Below are positions 9,011-17,083 of a DNA stretch of 64,000 bases, piece by piece; the first letter of the stretch is position 1, and each line of letters opens with the position of its first letter. The notes beneath the pieces are model-generated. The model saw only the letters and a list, made by a program, of their open reading frames with translations, did no database searches and was not told the DNA's origin. Position numbers and translations under genes: made by a program. Source of the stretch: Aeromonas caviae (lineage in GTDB: Bacteria; Pseudomonadota; Gammaproteobacteria; Enterobacterales; Aeromonadaceae); NCBI RefSeq assembly GCF_000819785.1, contig NZ_CDBK01000052.1:25005-89004 (forward strand), written 5' to 3'.

Positions 9011-10489
9011 TTATTCCTTGTCCAGACGACCTACCAGAGAGAGCTCGAAGCTCGCTCCCATGTACTTGAAGTGCGGGCGCACGGCCATGGCAACCTGATA
9101 CCAGCCCGGTTCCCCTTCCACGTCCAGCACCTTGATCTGGGCGGCGCGCAGGGGACGACGGCTACGCACGTCCGCAGGGGGGTTCTCCTGGTCGGCCACG
9201 AACTGACGGATCCAGTTGTTGAGTTCCCGTTCCAGATCCTGGCGTTCCTTCCAGGAACCGATCTGCTCGCGCTGCAGCACTTTGATGTAGTGGGCCAGGC
9301 GGTTGATGATGAACATGTAGGGCAGCTGGGTACCCAGCTTGTAGTTGGTTTCCGCTTCCTTGCCTTCCTTGGTGTTCGGGAACACCTTGGGCTTTTGCAC
9401 CGAGTTGGCGGAGAAGAAGGCGGCGTTGTCGCTGTCCTTGCGCATGGTCAGGGTGATGAAGCCCTCTTCCGACAGCTCGTATTCACGGCGATCCGTGATG
9501 AGCACTTCGGTCGGGATCTTCGCCTGCAACTGACCCATGGCCTCATAGACGTGCACCGGCAGATCGTGAATGGCGCCACCACTCTGCGGACCAATGATGT
9601 TCGGGCACCAGCGGTACTTGGCGAAACTGTCGGTCAGGGAGGTGCCCATCAGATAGGCGGTGTTGCCCCACAGGTAGTGATCATGATTCGAGCTGATCTC
9701 TTCCTGGTAGTTGAAGCCCTTGATGGGGTTTTCGGTCGGATCATAGGGCAGACGCGCCAGGAAGCGCGGTGCAGTCAGACCCAGATAGCGGGCATCTTCC
9801 GACTCGCGCAGGGAGCGCCACTTGGTGTAGGCCGGCCCTTCGAATACCGATTTCAGGTCCTTGATGGAGGGCAGATCGGTGAAGCTGTCGACCCCGAAGA
9901 AGGCGGGGGCGACGGAAGAGATGAAGGGGGCATGGGCCATGGCGCCCACTGCACTGACATACTGCATCAGCTTGATGTCAGGGGAGCTGTGGGTGAAGGC
10001 GTAGTCACCAATCACGGCGCCGACCGGCTGTCCGCCAAACTGGCCATAACCGCTGGAATAGACGTGCTTGTAGAGGCCGGACTGGGTGATTTCAGGAGAA
10101 AATTCAAAATCTTCCAGCAGCTCTTCCTTGGTGGCGTGCAGCACCTGGATCTTGATGTTCTCGCGAAAATCGGTGCGATCCACCAGGAGCTTCAAGGAGC
10201 GCCAGGAGGACTCCAGCTCTTGCAGCTCCTTGGCGTGCAGGATGACGTCCATCTGCTTGCCGAGCTTCTTGTCGAGCTCGACGATCATGCTGTCCACCAG
10301 CGCCTTGTTCACCGGCTCTGTGGTGGTGCCGCTGTCCAGAATGTTGGCGATCAGGGCGGCAACACCCTGCTTGGCGACGCTGTAACCCTCATCCACCGGG
10401 GTGATGCGGGCCTGCGCCATGATTTCGTCCAGCAGGGACGAGGAGGCTGCACTCGCCCCCGCTTGAACCTGTTCTTCGACCAGAGACAT
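9011..10489 (-). CDS. tssC: T6SS sheath large subunit TssC (VipB)
   Basis: Forms the contractile sheath with TssB. The 492-residue length is standard, and the motifs GTSLTDSFAKYRWCPNIIGPQSGG and LPVHVYE are highly conserved in VipB/ImpC proteins. The C-terminal KVLDVEGEPGWYQVAMAVRP strand contributes to the interlocking sheath fold. It begins 36 bases after tssB. Translation start MSLVEEQVQ is supported by a purine-rich AAGGAAAAA stretch just upstream. Confidence 0.97.
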   Translation of the reverse strand: MSLVEEQVQAGASAASSSLLDEIMAQARITPVDEGYSVAKQGVAALIANILDSGTTTEPVNKALVDSMIVELDKKLGKQMDVILHAKELQELESSWRSLKLLVDRTDFRENIKIQVLHATKEELLEDFEFSPEITQSGLYKHVYSSGYGQFGGQPVGAVIGDYAFTHSSPDIKLMQYVSAVGAMAHAPFISSVAPAFFGVDSFTDLPSIKDLKSVFEGPAYTKWRSLRESEDARYLGLTAPRFLARLPYDPTENPIKGFNYQEEISSNHDHYLWGNTAYLMGTSLTDSFAKYRWCPNIIGPQSGGAIHDLPVHVYEAMGQLQAKIPTEVLITDRREYELSEEGFITLTMRKDSDNAAFFSANSVQKPKVFPNTKEGKEAETNYKLGTQLPYMFIINRLAHYIKVLQREQIGSWKERQDLERELNNWIRQFVADQENPPADVRSRRPLRAAQIKVLDVEGEPGWYQVAMAVRPHFKYMGASFELSLVGRLDKE

Positions 10490-10525
10490 AATTTTTCCTT
10501 ATAAGTCAGTCAATTAATCTGCTGA

Positions 10526-11029
10526 TCACTCGGCAGGCTTAATCAAATCCAGCTCCTTGAGCAATTGCTCGCGAGCGTCGTCACTGGACAGCAGATCCTG
10601 CAGACGGTTGCGGAAGGCGGGGATATTGCCAAGCGGCCCCTTCAGGGCAACCAGCGCCTCACGCAGCTCCAGCAGCTTACGCAGCTCGGGCACTTGCTGG
10701 GCAACGCTGTCAGGGGTGAAGTCTTCCAGGGACTGGATTTTGATCGACACGGGCAACTCGTCCTGGCTGTTCTCCTCCAGGCGGTTGGGAACCGAAAAAT
10801 TCAGCTCCAGTGCAGATTCTTTCATGACGGAAGAAAAATTATTCTTGTCGATAGAGACGGTCTGACGCTCCTCGATGGGGGTCTCTTCAGAGCGCCCTTT
10901 CATATTTCCAACCACCATCATGGTCAACGGAAGCTCTATTTCCGCCTGTTGGCCACCGGTTGCCGGCACATATTTGATATTGATACGTTCTTTGGGCGCA
11001 ACAGTGGCGCCATCAATCCCTTTTCCCAT
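10526..11029 (-). CDS. tssB: T6SS sheath small subunit TssB (VipA)
   Basis: Small sheath subunit (167 residues), partner of TssC and, in Vibrio cholerae, the ClpV-contacting partner. Family features are RINIKYVPATGGQQAEIELPLT near residue 12 and the central MVVGNMKGR segment. As the first gene of the minus-strand structural operon it follows about 660 bases of AT-rich non-coding DNA, so the operon promoter should lie in 11030-11570. Confidence 0.96.
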   Translation of the reverse strand: MGKGIDGATVAPKERINIKYVPATGGQQAEIELPLTMMVVGNMKGRSEETPIEERQTVSIDKNNFSSVMKESALELNFSVPNRLEENSQDELPVSIKIQSLEDFTPDSVAQQVPELRKLLELREALVALKGPLGNIPAFRNRLQDLLSSDDAREQLLKELDLIKPAE

Positions 11030-11577
11030 GCTCTAGATACCAAGTTGAGGATCCATGAAGACCCAAAAGCTTATAGCCAATGCTTTTGTCGGCAACTGTA
11101 AAAAATGACAGTTGACGTGCTCAGGACGAAAATGAACAAAAAAGCACCAACCAACCACGCCTTTTCGATATATTCCAGGAGAGAGCCTGGATATCCAAAA
11201 GGCAGCATTCAGCTTGTTATTAAATACAATCCGATTACGTCTCTACTCTTCGTTAGAGATCATGATTGACTAAAGAGTCATTTGTGACTAATGGTATATT
11301 TTTGATGATGGCAACGTCAACGAGAAATATATTTATAAATGTAACAAAAGCAATGAAAATATAAAAAAACCAACAAAATCAATAATATAACAAGCAATAA
11401 TAATAGTATAAACTTGAAGTGTAAAGTGTAGGGAAGTTGCATGCCATGAAGAATCAAATAGGAAAAATCTGATTTTAAACCATCATGACTGCTCATGATA
11501 AATCATAAGTAAAGCTGATTTTACGAACACAAAATGAGATTTTTCTGACAACGCAAGGTGTTATTTTTGTCAAAAAA
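11030..11577. other. AT-rich intergenic region upstream of the tss operon
   Basis: About 550 bases with no convincing coding frame on either strand. It must hold the promoter of the tssB-clpV operon (transcribed leftwards). I looked for a sigma-54 GG-N10-GC element on the minus strand and did not find a good one. No clear -35/-10 pair stands out, because the AT content makes many weak matches. The composition resembles the accessory region to the right rather than the tss genes. Confidence 0.6.
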
Positions 11578-11604
11578 ACCGCCAAAATGTATTATTAAGG
11601 CGGT
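11571..11604 (-). terminator. Rho-independent terminator of the Sel1 lipoprotein gene
   Basis: On the minus strand the stem ACCGCC...GGCGGT (11604-11599 and 11583-11578, 15-base loop) is followed directly by a run of seven T. It lies about 90 bases beyond the stop codon at 11692. A second inverted repeat, TGAGTGG/CCACTCA (11620-11626 and 11640-11646), sits between the stop codon and this terminator. Confidence 0.75.
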
Positions 11605-11691
11605 ATTGGATGGCGATAATGAGTGGGAAATGGCAATATCCACTCACGGTTACCTTTATCACTATGTCTCATTCATGTTATGGGGATAGCA

Positions 11692-13077
11692 TCATATACC
11701 CTCTGATGCCTTCCCTATTTCACCGTGCTTATCCAGTCTGATGAACCAGTGCTGCGCCAGTTTTTGACCGGCACTTTTTTCTTGTGCCGTCATGCCTTTT
11801 TCAAGTTCACGGCTGGCGGCGGTTGCATCAATATTGCCATCCGTTGCGGCCAATAAATACCATGCATAAGCATGCAATCTATTGCGGGGGGCTCCCCATC
11901 CCTGCTCACGCATGATGCCCATGCGATATTGTGCTTGCCGATGATTGGCGTTTGCTGCTGCCCGATACTGTTTCATGGCTTCGGTATAATCAGCCTCACC
12001 ACCCTGCCCCAGTCGCAGCATCTCGCCGTAGGCATATCGAGCCTCGACATTGCCCTGCGAGGCCGCCAGAGAGAGGCTCTTGCGCGCAGCTTTCAACTCC
12101 CCCCGTTCCTGTTGCAGGGTCGCCAGTTCAAGCTGAGCCTGGCTCACTCCCCCCGCCGCAGCCAGATTCAGCCAGTGCTCACGTGCGGTGATATCGCTTT
12201 GCTGCAGGCTCAATTGATATTCGGCTTCATGGGAACCATTGCCTGCCGCCAGCTCCAGCCAATAACGGCCAAGCGCCAGATCCTGGGCAACCAGATCCCC
12301 CCTCAGATAGCCCTGCCCCAACCACAGCTGGGCAGGAGCAGCCCCTGCATTGGCGGCGCGCTGATAGAGGTTGAATGCCTCTTCAGAGGGCGCCTTGCTC
12401 GCCAGTACCAGCAAAGCGTCCGGCTGTTGCTGGGCTGCGGCTTTCTCATACCAGCGCAGGGCAAGATCGGCGCGCTTGATCACCCCTTTCCCTTGCTCAT
12501 AGCGAGCGCCAAGCTGGAATTGGGCATCCCGATTCCCTTGTTCGGCGGCTTTCTCCAGCCACTTGACCGCCTCTTCATCGGCCCCCGCCTGACCTGCATA
12601 CCACTGCCCCAGAACCAGTTGGGCATTTCCATGATCCCGCTTGGCGGCCTGCTCGAACCAGTCGAGGCACTCACTGGTAAGCTTGCCCTTGTGCCGTTGC
12701 CGGCACTCCTGACCCAGTTGATAGCTGGCCTCCCCATTGCCCAACTTGGCGGAGCGCTGCCACCACTGCCTGGCCAGTACAGGATTTTTGGGCTCTCCCA
12801 ACCCCGCCTGATACCAGCTTCCCACCTGTAGTGCAGCCTTGCCCCTAATATCGGCATTTGCCGCCAGCGGACCCACTTGATCGGCAGCCTGCTTCATCCA
12901 GCGCATCGCCTCGGGATAATCCGGCTTGGCCGCCAAACGATTGGCCAGCTCATATTGCGCCTTGCCCTGACCCTGCTGGGCGGCTTGGGAGAGTTCAGAC
13001 TCGGTGAGTCGTGTAGTTGTAGAACATGCAATAAGCAAACTAGCTAATAACATCGATAGTAAAGCTCGATATACCAT
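11692..13077 (-). CDS. Sel1-repeat lipoprotein
   Basis: A 461-residue protein with a lipoprotein signal (MVYRALLSMLLASLLIACS, lipobox LIAC) and then a solenoid of Sel1-like/TPR-like repeats for nearly its whole length (repeated pattern A..W..KAA..G...AQ..LG). Sel1 repeats mediate protein-protein contacts. A cell-envelope role associated with the T6SS is inferred from position only. A truncated, clearly homologous copy lies at 19562-20132, so this gene was duplicated around the Rhs tip array. The N-terminal about 175 residues are nearly identical between the copies apart from the signal peptide. Confidence 0.85.
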   Translation of the reverse strand: MVYRALLSMLLASLLIACSTTTRLTESELSQAAQQGQGKAQYELANRLAAKPDYPEAMRWMKQAADQVGPLAANADIRGKAALQVGSWYQAGLGEPKNPVLARQWWQRSAKLGNGEASYQLGQECRQRHKGKLTSECLDWFEQAAKRDHGNAQLVLGQWYAGQAGADEEAVKWLEKAAEQGNRDAQFQLGARYEQGKGVIKRADLALRWYEKAAAQQQPDALLVLASKAPSEEAFNLYQRAANAGAAPAQLWLGQGYLRGDLVAQDLALGRYWLELAAGNGSHEAEYQLSLQQSDITAREHWLNLAAAGGVSQAQLELATLQQERGELKAARKSLSLAASQGNVEARYAYGEMLRLGQGGEADYTEAMKQYRAAANANHRQAQYRMGIMREQGWGAPRNRLHAYAWYLLAATDGNIDATAASRELEKGMTAQEKSAGQKLAQHWFIRLDKHGEIGKASEGI

Positions 13078-13276
13078 CTATAACACCCGCAGTTTTAAAC
13101 AAGAGGATAATAAGAAATTTAGTAGAGATACCCAAAATACCAAAAGCACATAATAAAAAACACTCAACTATAATCTAGATAAAATTAAACGTATCACAGC
13201 AAAAGATTTGCCAAGCCTGATTTATGGTGTTCCTTTTTTATCAAAGATGCATAATGTTGATCATGGTAGTCAAAAG

Positions 13277-13660
13277 TTAAACCATCAATATATTCTTTTG
13301 AAATACTGTGGCAAGCATGACCTGGTAAAAAAAGTCATCTTCTATTTTGTATGGATAACAATCCACACCATATATGGAGCAATAGATGTAGCAAGCACTA
13401 GCGGTAAATTGAAAGAAATCTTCTTTACTATCTTTATCTAGCGTGCCGATCAACGCATTCATTCCTTTCGTAAGATCTTCTAGTGATAGAATCCCCCGTT
13501 CAATATAGGTTAGAAGACGCCCAGTTGAACGATAATGGCCATGCTCTCCCCAATCTCGGTCCATAACCAAGAATCCCTCATTTCCTCTAAAGAAATTCCA
13601 TGGTTTTGTTTTGAACTCTGATATGAACTCAATTTCATTATATGGCTTCATTATTGCCAT
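13277..13660 (-). CDS. Putative immunity protein (module A)
   Basis: A 127-residue acidic, AT-rich protein (MAIMKPYNEIEFISEFKTKP...) whose family I do not recognise. Immunity function is inferred from three facts. Its start overlaps the stop codon of a decayed toxin tail (13651-13839), it sits in an array of such pairs, and a degraded paralogue with the same neighbour arrangement occurs at 16365-16760. Conserved between the two copies is VMDRDWGEH.HRSTGRLLTYIE. An internal ATG at codon 4 is an alternative start. Confidence 0.6.
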   Translation of the reverse strand: MAIMKPYNEIEFISEFKTKPWNFFRGNEGFLVMDRDWGEHGHYRSTGRLLTYIERGILSLEDLTKGMNALIGTLDKDSKEDFFQFTASACYIYCSIYGVDCYPYKIEDDFFYQVMLATVFQKNILMV

Positions 13661-13839
13661 CTCATCGTATCATCAAAATAACTAAGCAGCTTTTCGATAT
13701 ACCCATCATGTTTTATGTTTTCCGCACCATGCAATGCGGCTTCTTTTGCCCCACCTTTAGTTTTCCCGCCAGGAACCCATTCACCAGAAATTGCCCCTGG
13801 TTCATTGCCAGTAGCCACTTTATATTTAAACCGACTATC
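13651..13839 (-). pseudogene. Remnant C-terminal end of an Rhs-type toxin (module A)
   Basis: An open frame of 62 codons with no start, beginning DSRFKYKVATGNEPGAISGE and ending with MRWQ and a TAA that overlaps the ATG of the immunity-like gene. The middle EWVPGGKTKGGAKEA resembles the final strand region seen in many polymorphic toxins. Stops lie just upstream in all frames I followed, so the rest of the toxin and any Rhs core are lost. A more degraded paralogue lies at about 16610-16760. Confidence 0.55.
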
Positions 13840-13886
13840 ACCTCACCCTTGGATTATGTATCCCCGGTGGGGAGCTACTCTTTCAT

Positions 13887-14243
13887 TCATCGCCATTTTG
13901 CAAGTGGCTCTGAAATAGTTCCATTTTCAACATTAATATCATGTTGCCAAAAACGCTCACCTTTAAATGGCGGTTCATGTGCAAGAACAACTCTTACTGT
14001 TTTTTCTGCGGAAGCCGATTGGTTTGCTAAACAATATATGCAACTACCAAGTTCTTTGAATGACAAACGGGTAATAAAAAGTACCCTCCCCTCCTTATCA
14101 AAAAAACTAATGCTAGAGGCATTTAAAGCCGTCACGCCATCTAACTTTTTATCATAAGCAGCGTCAATATAATCACCTATTACTTTTGTTTTTTTACCAT
14201 CACAAACCCAAGAAATATCATCATCATTTAAATAAACTCTCAT
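13887..14243 (-). CDS. Hypothetical 118-residue protein, possible immunity gene
   Basis: Begins MRVYLNDDDISWVCDGKK after a good ribosome-binding site (CACAGGAATAAAA). The open frame extends further upstream, but that part has no ribosome-binding site and no similarity I recognise. The sequence is soluble, has no signal peptide and contains two cysteines in SCIYCLA. It lies within the Rhs tip array, so an immunity role is plausible but unsupported by any motif. Confidence 0.5.
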   Translation of the reverse strand: MRVYLNDDDISWVCDGKKTKVIGDYIDAAYDKKLDGVTALNASSISFFDKEGRVLFITRLSFKELGSCIYCLANQSASAEKTVRVVLAHEPPFKGERFWQHDINVENGTISEPLAKWR

Positions 14244-14577
14244 TTTTATTCCTGTGGAAAGACTATGCAAGCTTGTTGCCATCGAGCGACTGCCAGTAGA
14301 CTGGCCGCCCATGACATCATGCTTGAAATAGCTGAAAACCCAGCTCATCCTACTCGGTCGTCATCTTGCCGTAGAGGGAAAGAAAACAAATAAAAAGGTC
14401 ATGGTATTACGTTGTCCTAACCTATACATATCCACTTCCTGAATTAATAAAGGTTCAGTCCAGTGACCGACGATAACCATACTATACAAATTTCTCTGAT
14501 GATTTCCTATTACACCACACTTATTAACCCTATGCCCTGCACATATTAATACGGGCGCTTACTCTAGCAGGGTTAGT
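14244..14577. other. Intergenic stretch with no recognised gene
   Basis: AT-rich sequence between two small minus-strand genes. Frames on both strands are short and interrupted. It probably contains debris of a further toxin tip upstream of the 118-residue gene, but I could not align it to any other module in the window. Confidence 0.5.
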
Positions 14578-14796
14578 TTATCCATATAAATACATTAGTT
14601 TATCTACCAAATCTCTTTCCTCGGAACTGAATGGCTTTTTGCTAAATATACTAACATGTTCAAATATCGCTCTAATTGGAATGGGGCGTTGATCGTCAGA
14701 TATTATATCGATGAAACGTTTAGCATCTGGATCTATACCTAAAAGATGATTTTCTATCAATCTTTTTGCATCATCTCTTAATTTATGTCTACCCAT
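14578..14796 (-). CDS. Small putative immunity protein (module B)
   Basis: A 72-residue protein (MGRHKLRDDAKRLIENHLLG...) with AGGAG 8 bases before the ATG. Its C-terminal half (RPIPIRAIFEH...LVDKLMYLYG) is clearly related to the 75-residue protein at 14914-15141 (RRIPIRGIKES...MLDEAMYRYG), so the two are paralogues. It follows a decayed toxin tail at 14820-14905. Function is inferred only from this position. Confidence 0.55.
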   Translation of the reverse strand: MGRHKLRDDAKRLIENHLLGIDPDAKRFIDIISDDQRPIPIRAIFEHVSIFSKKPFSSEERDLVDKLMYLYG

Positions 14797-14819
14797 ATCA
14801 TTCTCCTGGCAATATATCG

Positions 14820-14905
14820 ACCTTATCCTCCTTTATGTATATCAGTTGATATAACAGTTTCACTTCCCTGTCGGCAGCCTTCCACCTGGGAGAGTCTCAA
14901 TATTT
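14820..14905 (-). pseudogene. Remnant toxin tail (module B)
   Basis: The minus strand reads LPGGRLPTGK, then after a one-base frameshift SETVISTDIHKGG and a stop. This matches the tail of the orphan toxin at 17080-18093 (LGGKLPTGKSEAVISMEGLQ), so it is the last piece of a toxin of the same family. The stop lies about 20 bases before the ATG of the 72-residue gene, as expected for a toxin/immunity pair. Confidence 0.55.
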
Positions 14906-14913
14906 ATTTTGCT

Positions 14914-15141
14914 CTAACCATAACGATACATAGCTTCATCAAGCATTTCTTTCTCAGCATCAGAGTACTTTGATTGGTCGCACCCTCTCATACTCTCCTT
15001 AATCCCCCTGATCGGTATTCTTCTATTTTTATCTTTGAGGATTTCAATTAAATATTCATAGTCAGAAATAAAATCCTCTTTATGATTTTCAATAATAATT
15101 ATTAATTGCTCTCTAAAGTATTCACCTTCGGTCATAATCAT
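14914..15141 (-). CDS. Small putative immunity protein (module C)
   Basis: A 75-residue acidic protein (MIMTEGEYFREQLIIIIENH...), paralogous in its C-terminal half to the 72-residue protein at 14578-14796. Its ATG overlaps the TGA of the preceding toxin remnant (ATGA), the usual toxin/immunity junction. No known domain recognised. Confidence 0.55.
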   Translation of the reverse strand: MIMTEGEYFREQLIIIIENHKEDFISDYEYLIEILKDKNRRIPIRGIKESMRGCDQSKYSDAEKEMLDEAMYRYG

Positions 15142-15290
15142 TCCTTTGGTAAAACATCAATTGCATCAGCCTTTACAGATTAAAGCATTTCTTTATTAGG
15201 CACTAGTTTTACAATTCCATCCATTCCATACCTGGAGCATTTATCAATAAATACTTCCAAGTCATTACCTCACCAATAAAGCTATTTAAC
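15138..15290 (-). pseudogene. Remnant toxin tail (module C)
   Basis: On the minus strand a frame reads GNDLEVFIDKCSRYGMDGIV, then KLVPNKEML, an in-frame TAA, then SVKADAIDVLPKE and a TGA overlapping the ATG of the 75-residue gene. Upstream frames are broken. The toxin family cannot be named. Confidence 0.45.
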
Positions 15291-15351
15291 GCGGTAAAAA
15301 CATAGGTCGTCCCAACATCTATTACCAACTCCCATATCCCCACCACACCCT

Positions 15352-15546
15352 TTATACTGCTACTCCACGATTGCTTCCTGGCTTTATTATCAATCTTTCA
15401 TCTACTTTACGGTTGCGGCACATTTCAGCAAACCGAAATGTTTTATCTTCATTTCCCCTATAATCGTTAAATTCACCCTCAGTTATTTCATAATATTCTT
15501 CATAGTCAAACATGCCATTGCTAACCGGTATAGATAAATAATACAT
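15352..15546 (-). CDS. Small putative immunity protein, possibly 5'-truncated by an IS
   Basis: A 64-residue acidic protein (MYYLSIPVSNGMFDYEEYYE...) ending NRGVAV. The ATG has no properly spaced ribosome-binding site, and the frame stays open into the truncated end of the neighbouring insertion sequence. The true 5' end may therefore have been removed. The composition (Tyr/Glu-rich, small, soluble) suits an immunity protein. Its toxin partner would have lain where the IS now is. Confidence 0.45.
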   Translation of the reverse strand: MYYLSIPVSNGMFDYEEYYEITEGEFNDYRGNEDKTFRFAEMCRNRKVDERLIIKPGSNRGVAV

Positions 15547-15555
15547 CCCTGATTT

Positions 15556-16364
15556 TTCTATGCCGCCGCATAAGCGGACGCCCTACTCGTGAGCCACGCC
15601 AAGTGCTTGATGGCATTCTCTGGATACTTCACACCGGCGCACCTTGGCGAGATCTGCCAGAACGTTTCGGCCCATGGAACTCGGTCTACAACGCCTTTCG
15701 ACGTTGGCAAAGCACAGGTCGTATCGATGCCCTCCTTGCAGCACTGCAACTGCATCTCAATCAAGAAGGGCTTATCGACTTCGACCTCCGGTGCATTGAC
15801 GGCTTCAATGTCAGAGCATCCAAAGATGCTGCCGGAGCGCGTAAAAAAACACTCCGGTGAATCAAGCTCTTGGTCGTTCTCGTGGTGGTTTTGGCAGCAA
15901 AATTCACTTGGTCACTGATGGTAATGGTTTACCGCTGGGGTTCTGCCTTTCGCCGGGGCCGTCAGCGGAAATCAGATATGCGACAAGTGCGTTGGCCATG
16001 GCAAGGCTCCCGACTTCATCAGGCCGTTATCGCACGCGGCCAACGCATCTTGCCGCAGATAAGGCCTATAGCAGCAGGGCTCTGCGGGCAGAACTCCGGC
16101 GCAGAAAGATAAAAGCGGTTATCCCGCAACGCAGCGACCAGCAACGGCACCATAAGGGACGTCCACTGGTGTTAGACAAAGCTCGTTATCGTAGGAGAAA
16201 TGTGGTCGAACGGTGCTTCGGATGGCTGAAGAAGTTTCGCCGATTCTCAACGAGGTATGAAAAGCTGACAGGAAGTTTTGCTGCTTTTATCAAGCTGGCT
16301 TTCTGCCTTCGTTACTTACGGGAACTATTAGTGGACAGAAAGCCAGCATTTTGAGAACACAGCC
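15556..16364 (+). mobile_element. Truncated IS5-family (IS427-like) insertion sequence
   Basis: The right end can be placed at about 16364. There the immunity pseudogene resumes, and comparison with its intact paralogue at 13277-13660 shows where foreign sequence begins (AGGCTGTGTTCTCAAAATG read from the minus strand). No matching inverted repeat exists at the left, and the transposase lacks its first about 30 residues, so the left end is deleted. The element probably cannot move. Confidence 0.75.
15561..16354 (+). pseudogene. IS5-family transposase, two frames, N-terminus missing
   Basis: Frame 1 (visible from about 15561, in-frame GTG at 15603, stop 15860) reads RRISGRPTREPRQVLDGILW, then HTGAPWRDLPERFGPW. 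Frame 2 (to 16354) carries FGSKIHLVTDGNGLPL, the second catalytic Asp in AADKAYSSRALR, and the catalytic Glu in VVERCFGWLKKFRRFSTRYEK. The switch occurs at a run of seven A (15843-15849), the usual slippery site for -1 frameshifting in the IS427 group. The missing N-terminus makes it a remnant. Confidence 0.8.
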
Positions 16365-16760
16365 TAAACTGGAATAGATAACCCTCACTATCTTTATCCA
16401 GTGAAGATATGAATTTATTAATTCCTTCCGTCAGATCTTTTAGTGATAACGCCCCTTTTTCAATATAGGTGAGAAGGCGCCCAGTCGAACGATGATGGCT
16501 ATGTTCCCCCCAATCGCGGTCCATCACCAAGAACCTCTCACTTCCTTTGAAAAAATCCCATATATTTTTTTGAACTCTGATGCAAACTCAATTTCATTCT
16601 ATTTTTTCATTCTTGTAATCTCATCGCACTATCAAAATAGCTCGGAAGATTCTCGATACTCCTATCATGCTTTTGTTTTCAGCACTATGTGATGCTGTTT
16701 ATTTTATCTCGCCTTTATGGCAAACAATCACAATGCCACCAAGAATAAACCGAATTAATA
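16365..16760 (-). pseudogene. Degraded toxin-tail/immunity pair, paralogue of module A, cut by the IS
   Basis: From 16530 leftwards the frame VMDRDWGEHSHHRSTGRLLTYIEKG matches the immunity-like protein at 13277-13660. The match ends abruptly at LDKDSEGYLFQF where the IS begins. The 5' part (to about 16615) has a stop at codon 3 and frameshifts. Upstream, about 16610-16760, is a broken copy of the module A toxin tail (SIENLPSYFDSAMRLQE against YIEKLLSYFDDTMRWQ). This is thus a whole decayed duplicate of module A. Confidence 0.7.
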
Positions 16761-16864
16761 CGGGTGTAGTGACGCTCAATACTTAAATTTAATAGCACTG
16801 TGTATGTCAACCAATTCTGTACATAGCTATCACCTACCATTTATATGTTGAGCATAAATAAATG

Positions 16865-17083
16865 TCATATGAATACTTCTCGAAACTTATATTTTTGATA
16901 ATTATCAATTATATCTTTAGCAAGAGAATCAACTTCACTTTCACTTGTCGATATTTCATTTGCATTGAACTTGAAGTTCCTTGTGAAATCTACTGAACCA
17001 TTACAGTAAGCGACCTTCAAAATAAAATGACCATCATTGTTATATAATGAGTAGAACCAATTCTTCTTTATAATCAATCTCAC
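16865..17083 (-). CDS. Putative immunity protein of the orphan Rhs tip (module D)
   Basis: A 72-residue protein (MRLIIKKNWFYSLYNNDGHF...) whose ATG overlaps the last codons of the orphan Rhs tip by 4 bases, the typical toxin/immunity arrangement. AT-rich, no signal peptide, no recognised domain. It is the best-supported immunity gene of the array because its toxin partner is still intact in sequence. Confidence 0.65.
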   Translation of the reverse strand: MRLIIKKNWFYSLYNNDGHFILKVAYCNGSVDFTRNFKFNANEISTSESEVDSLAKDIIDNYQKYKFREVFI

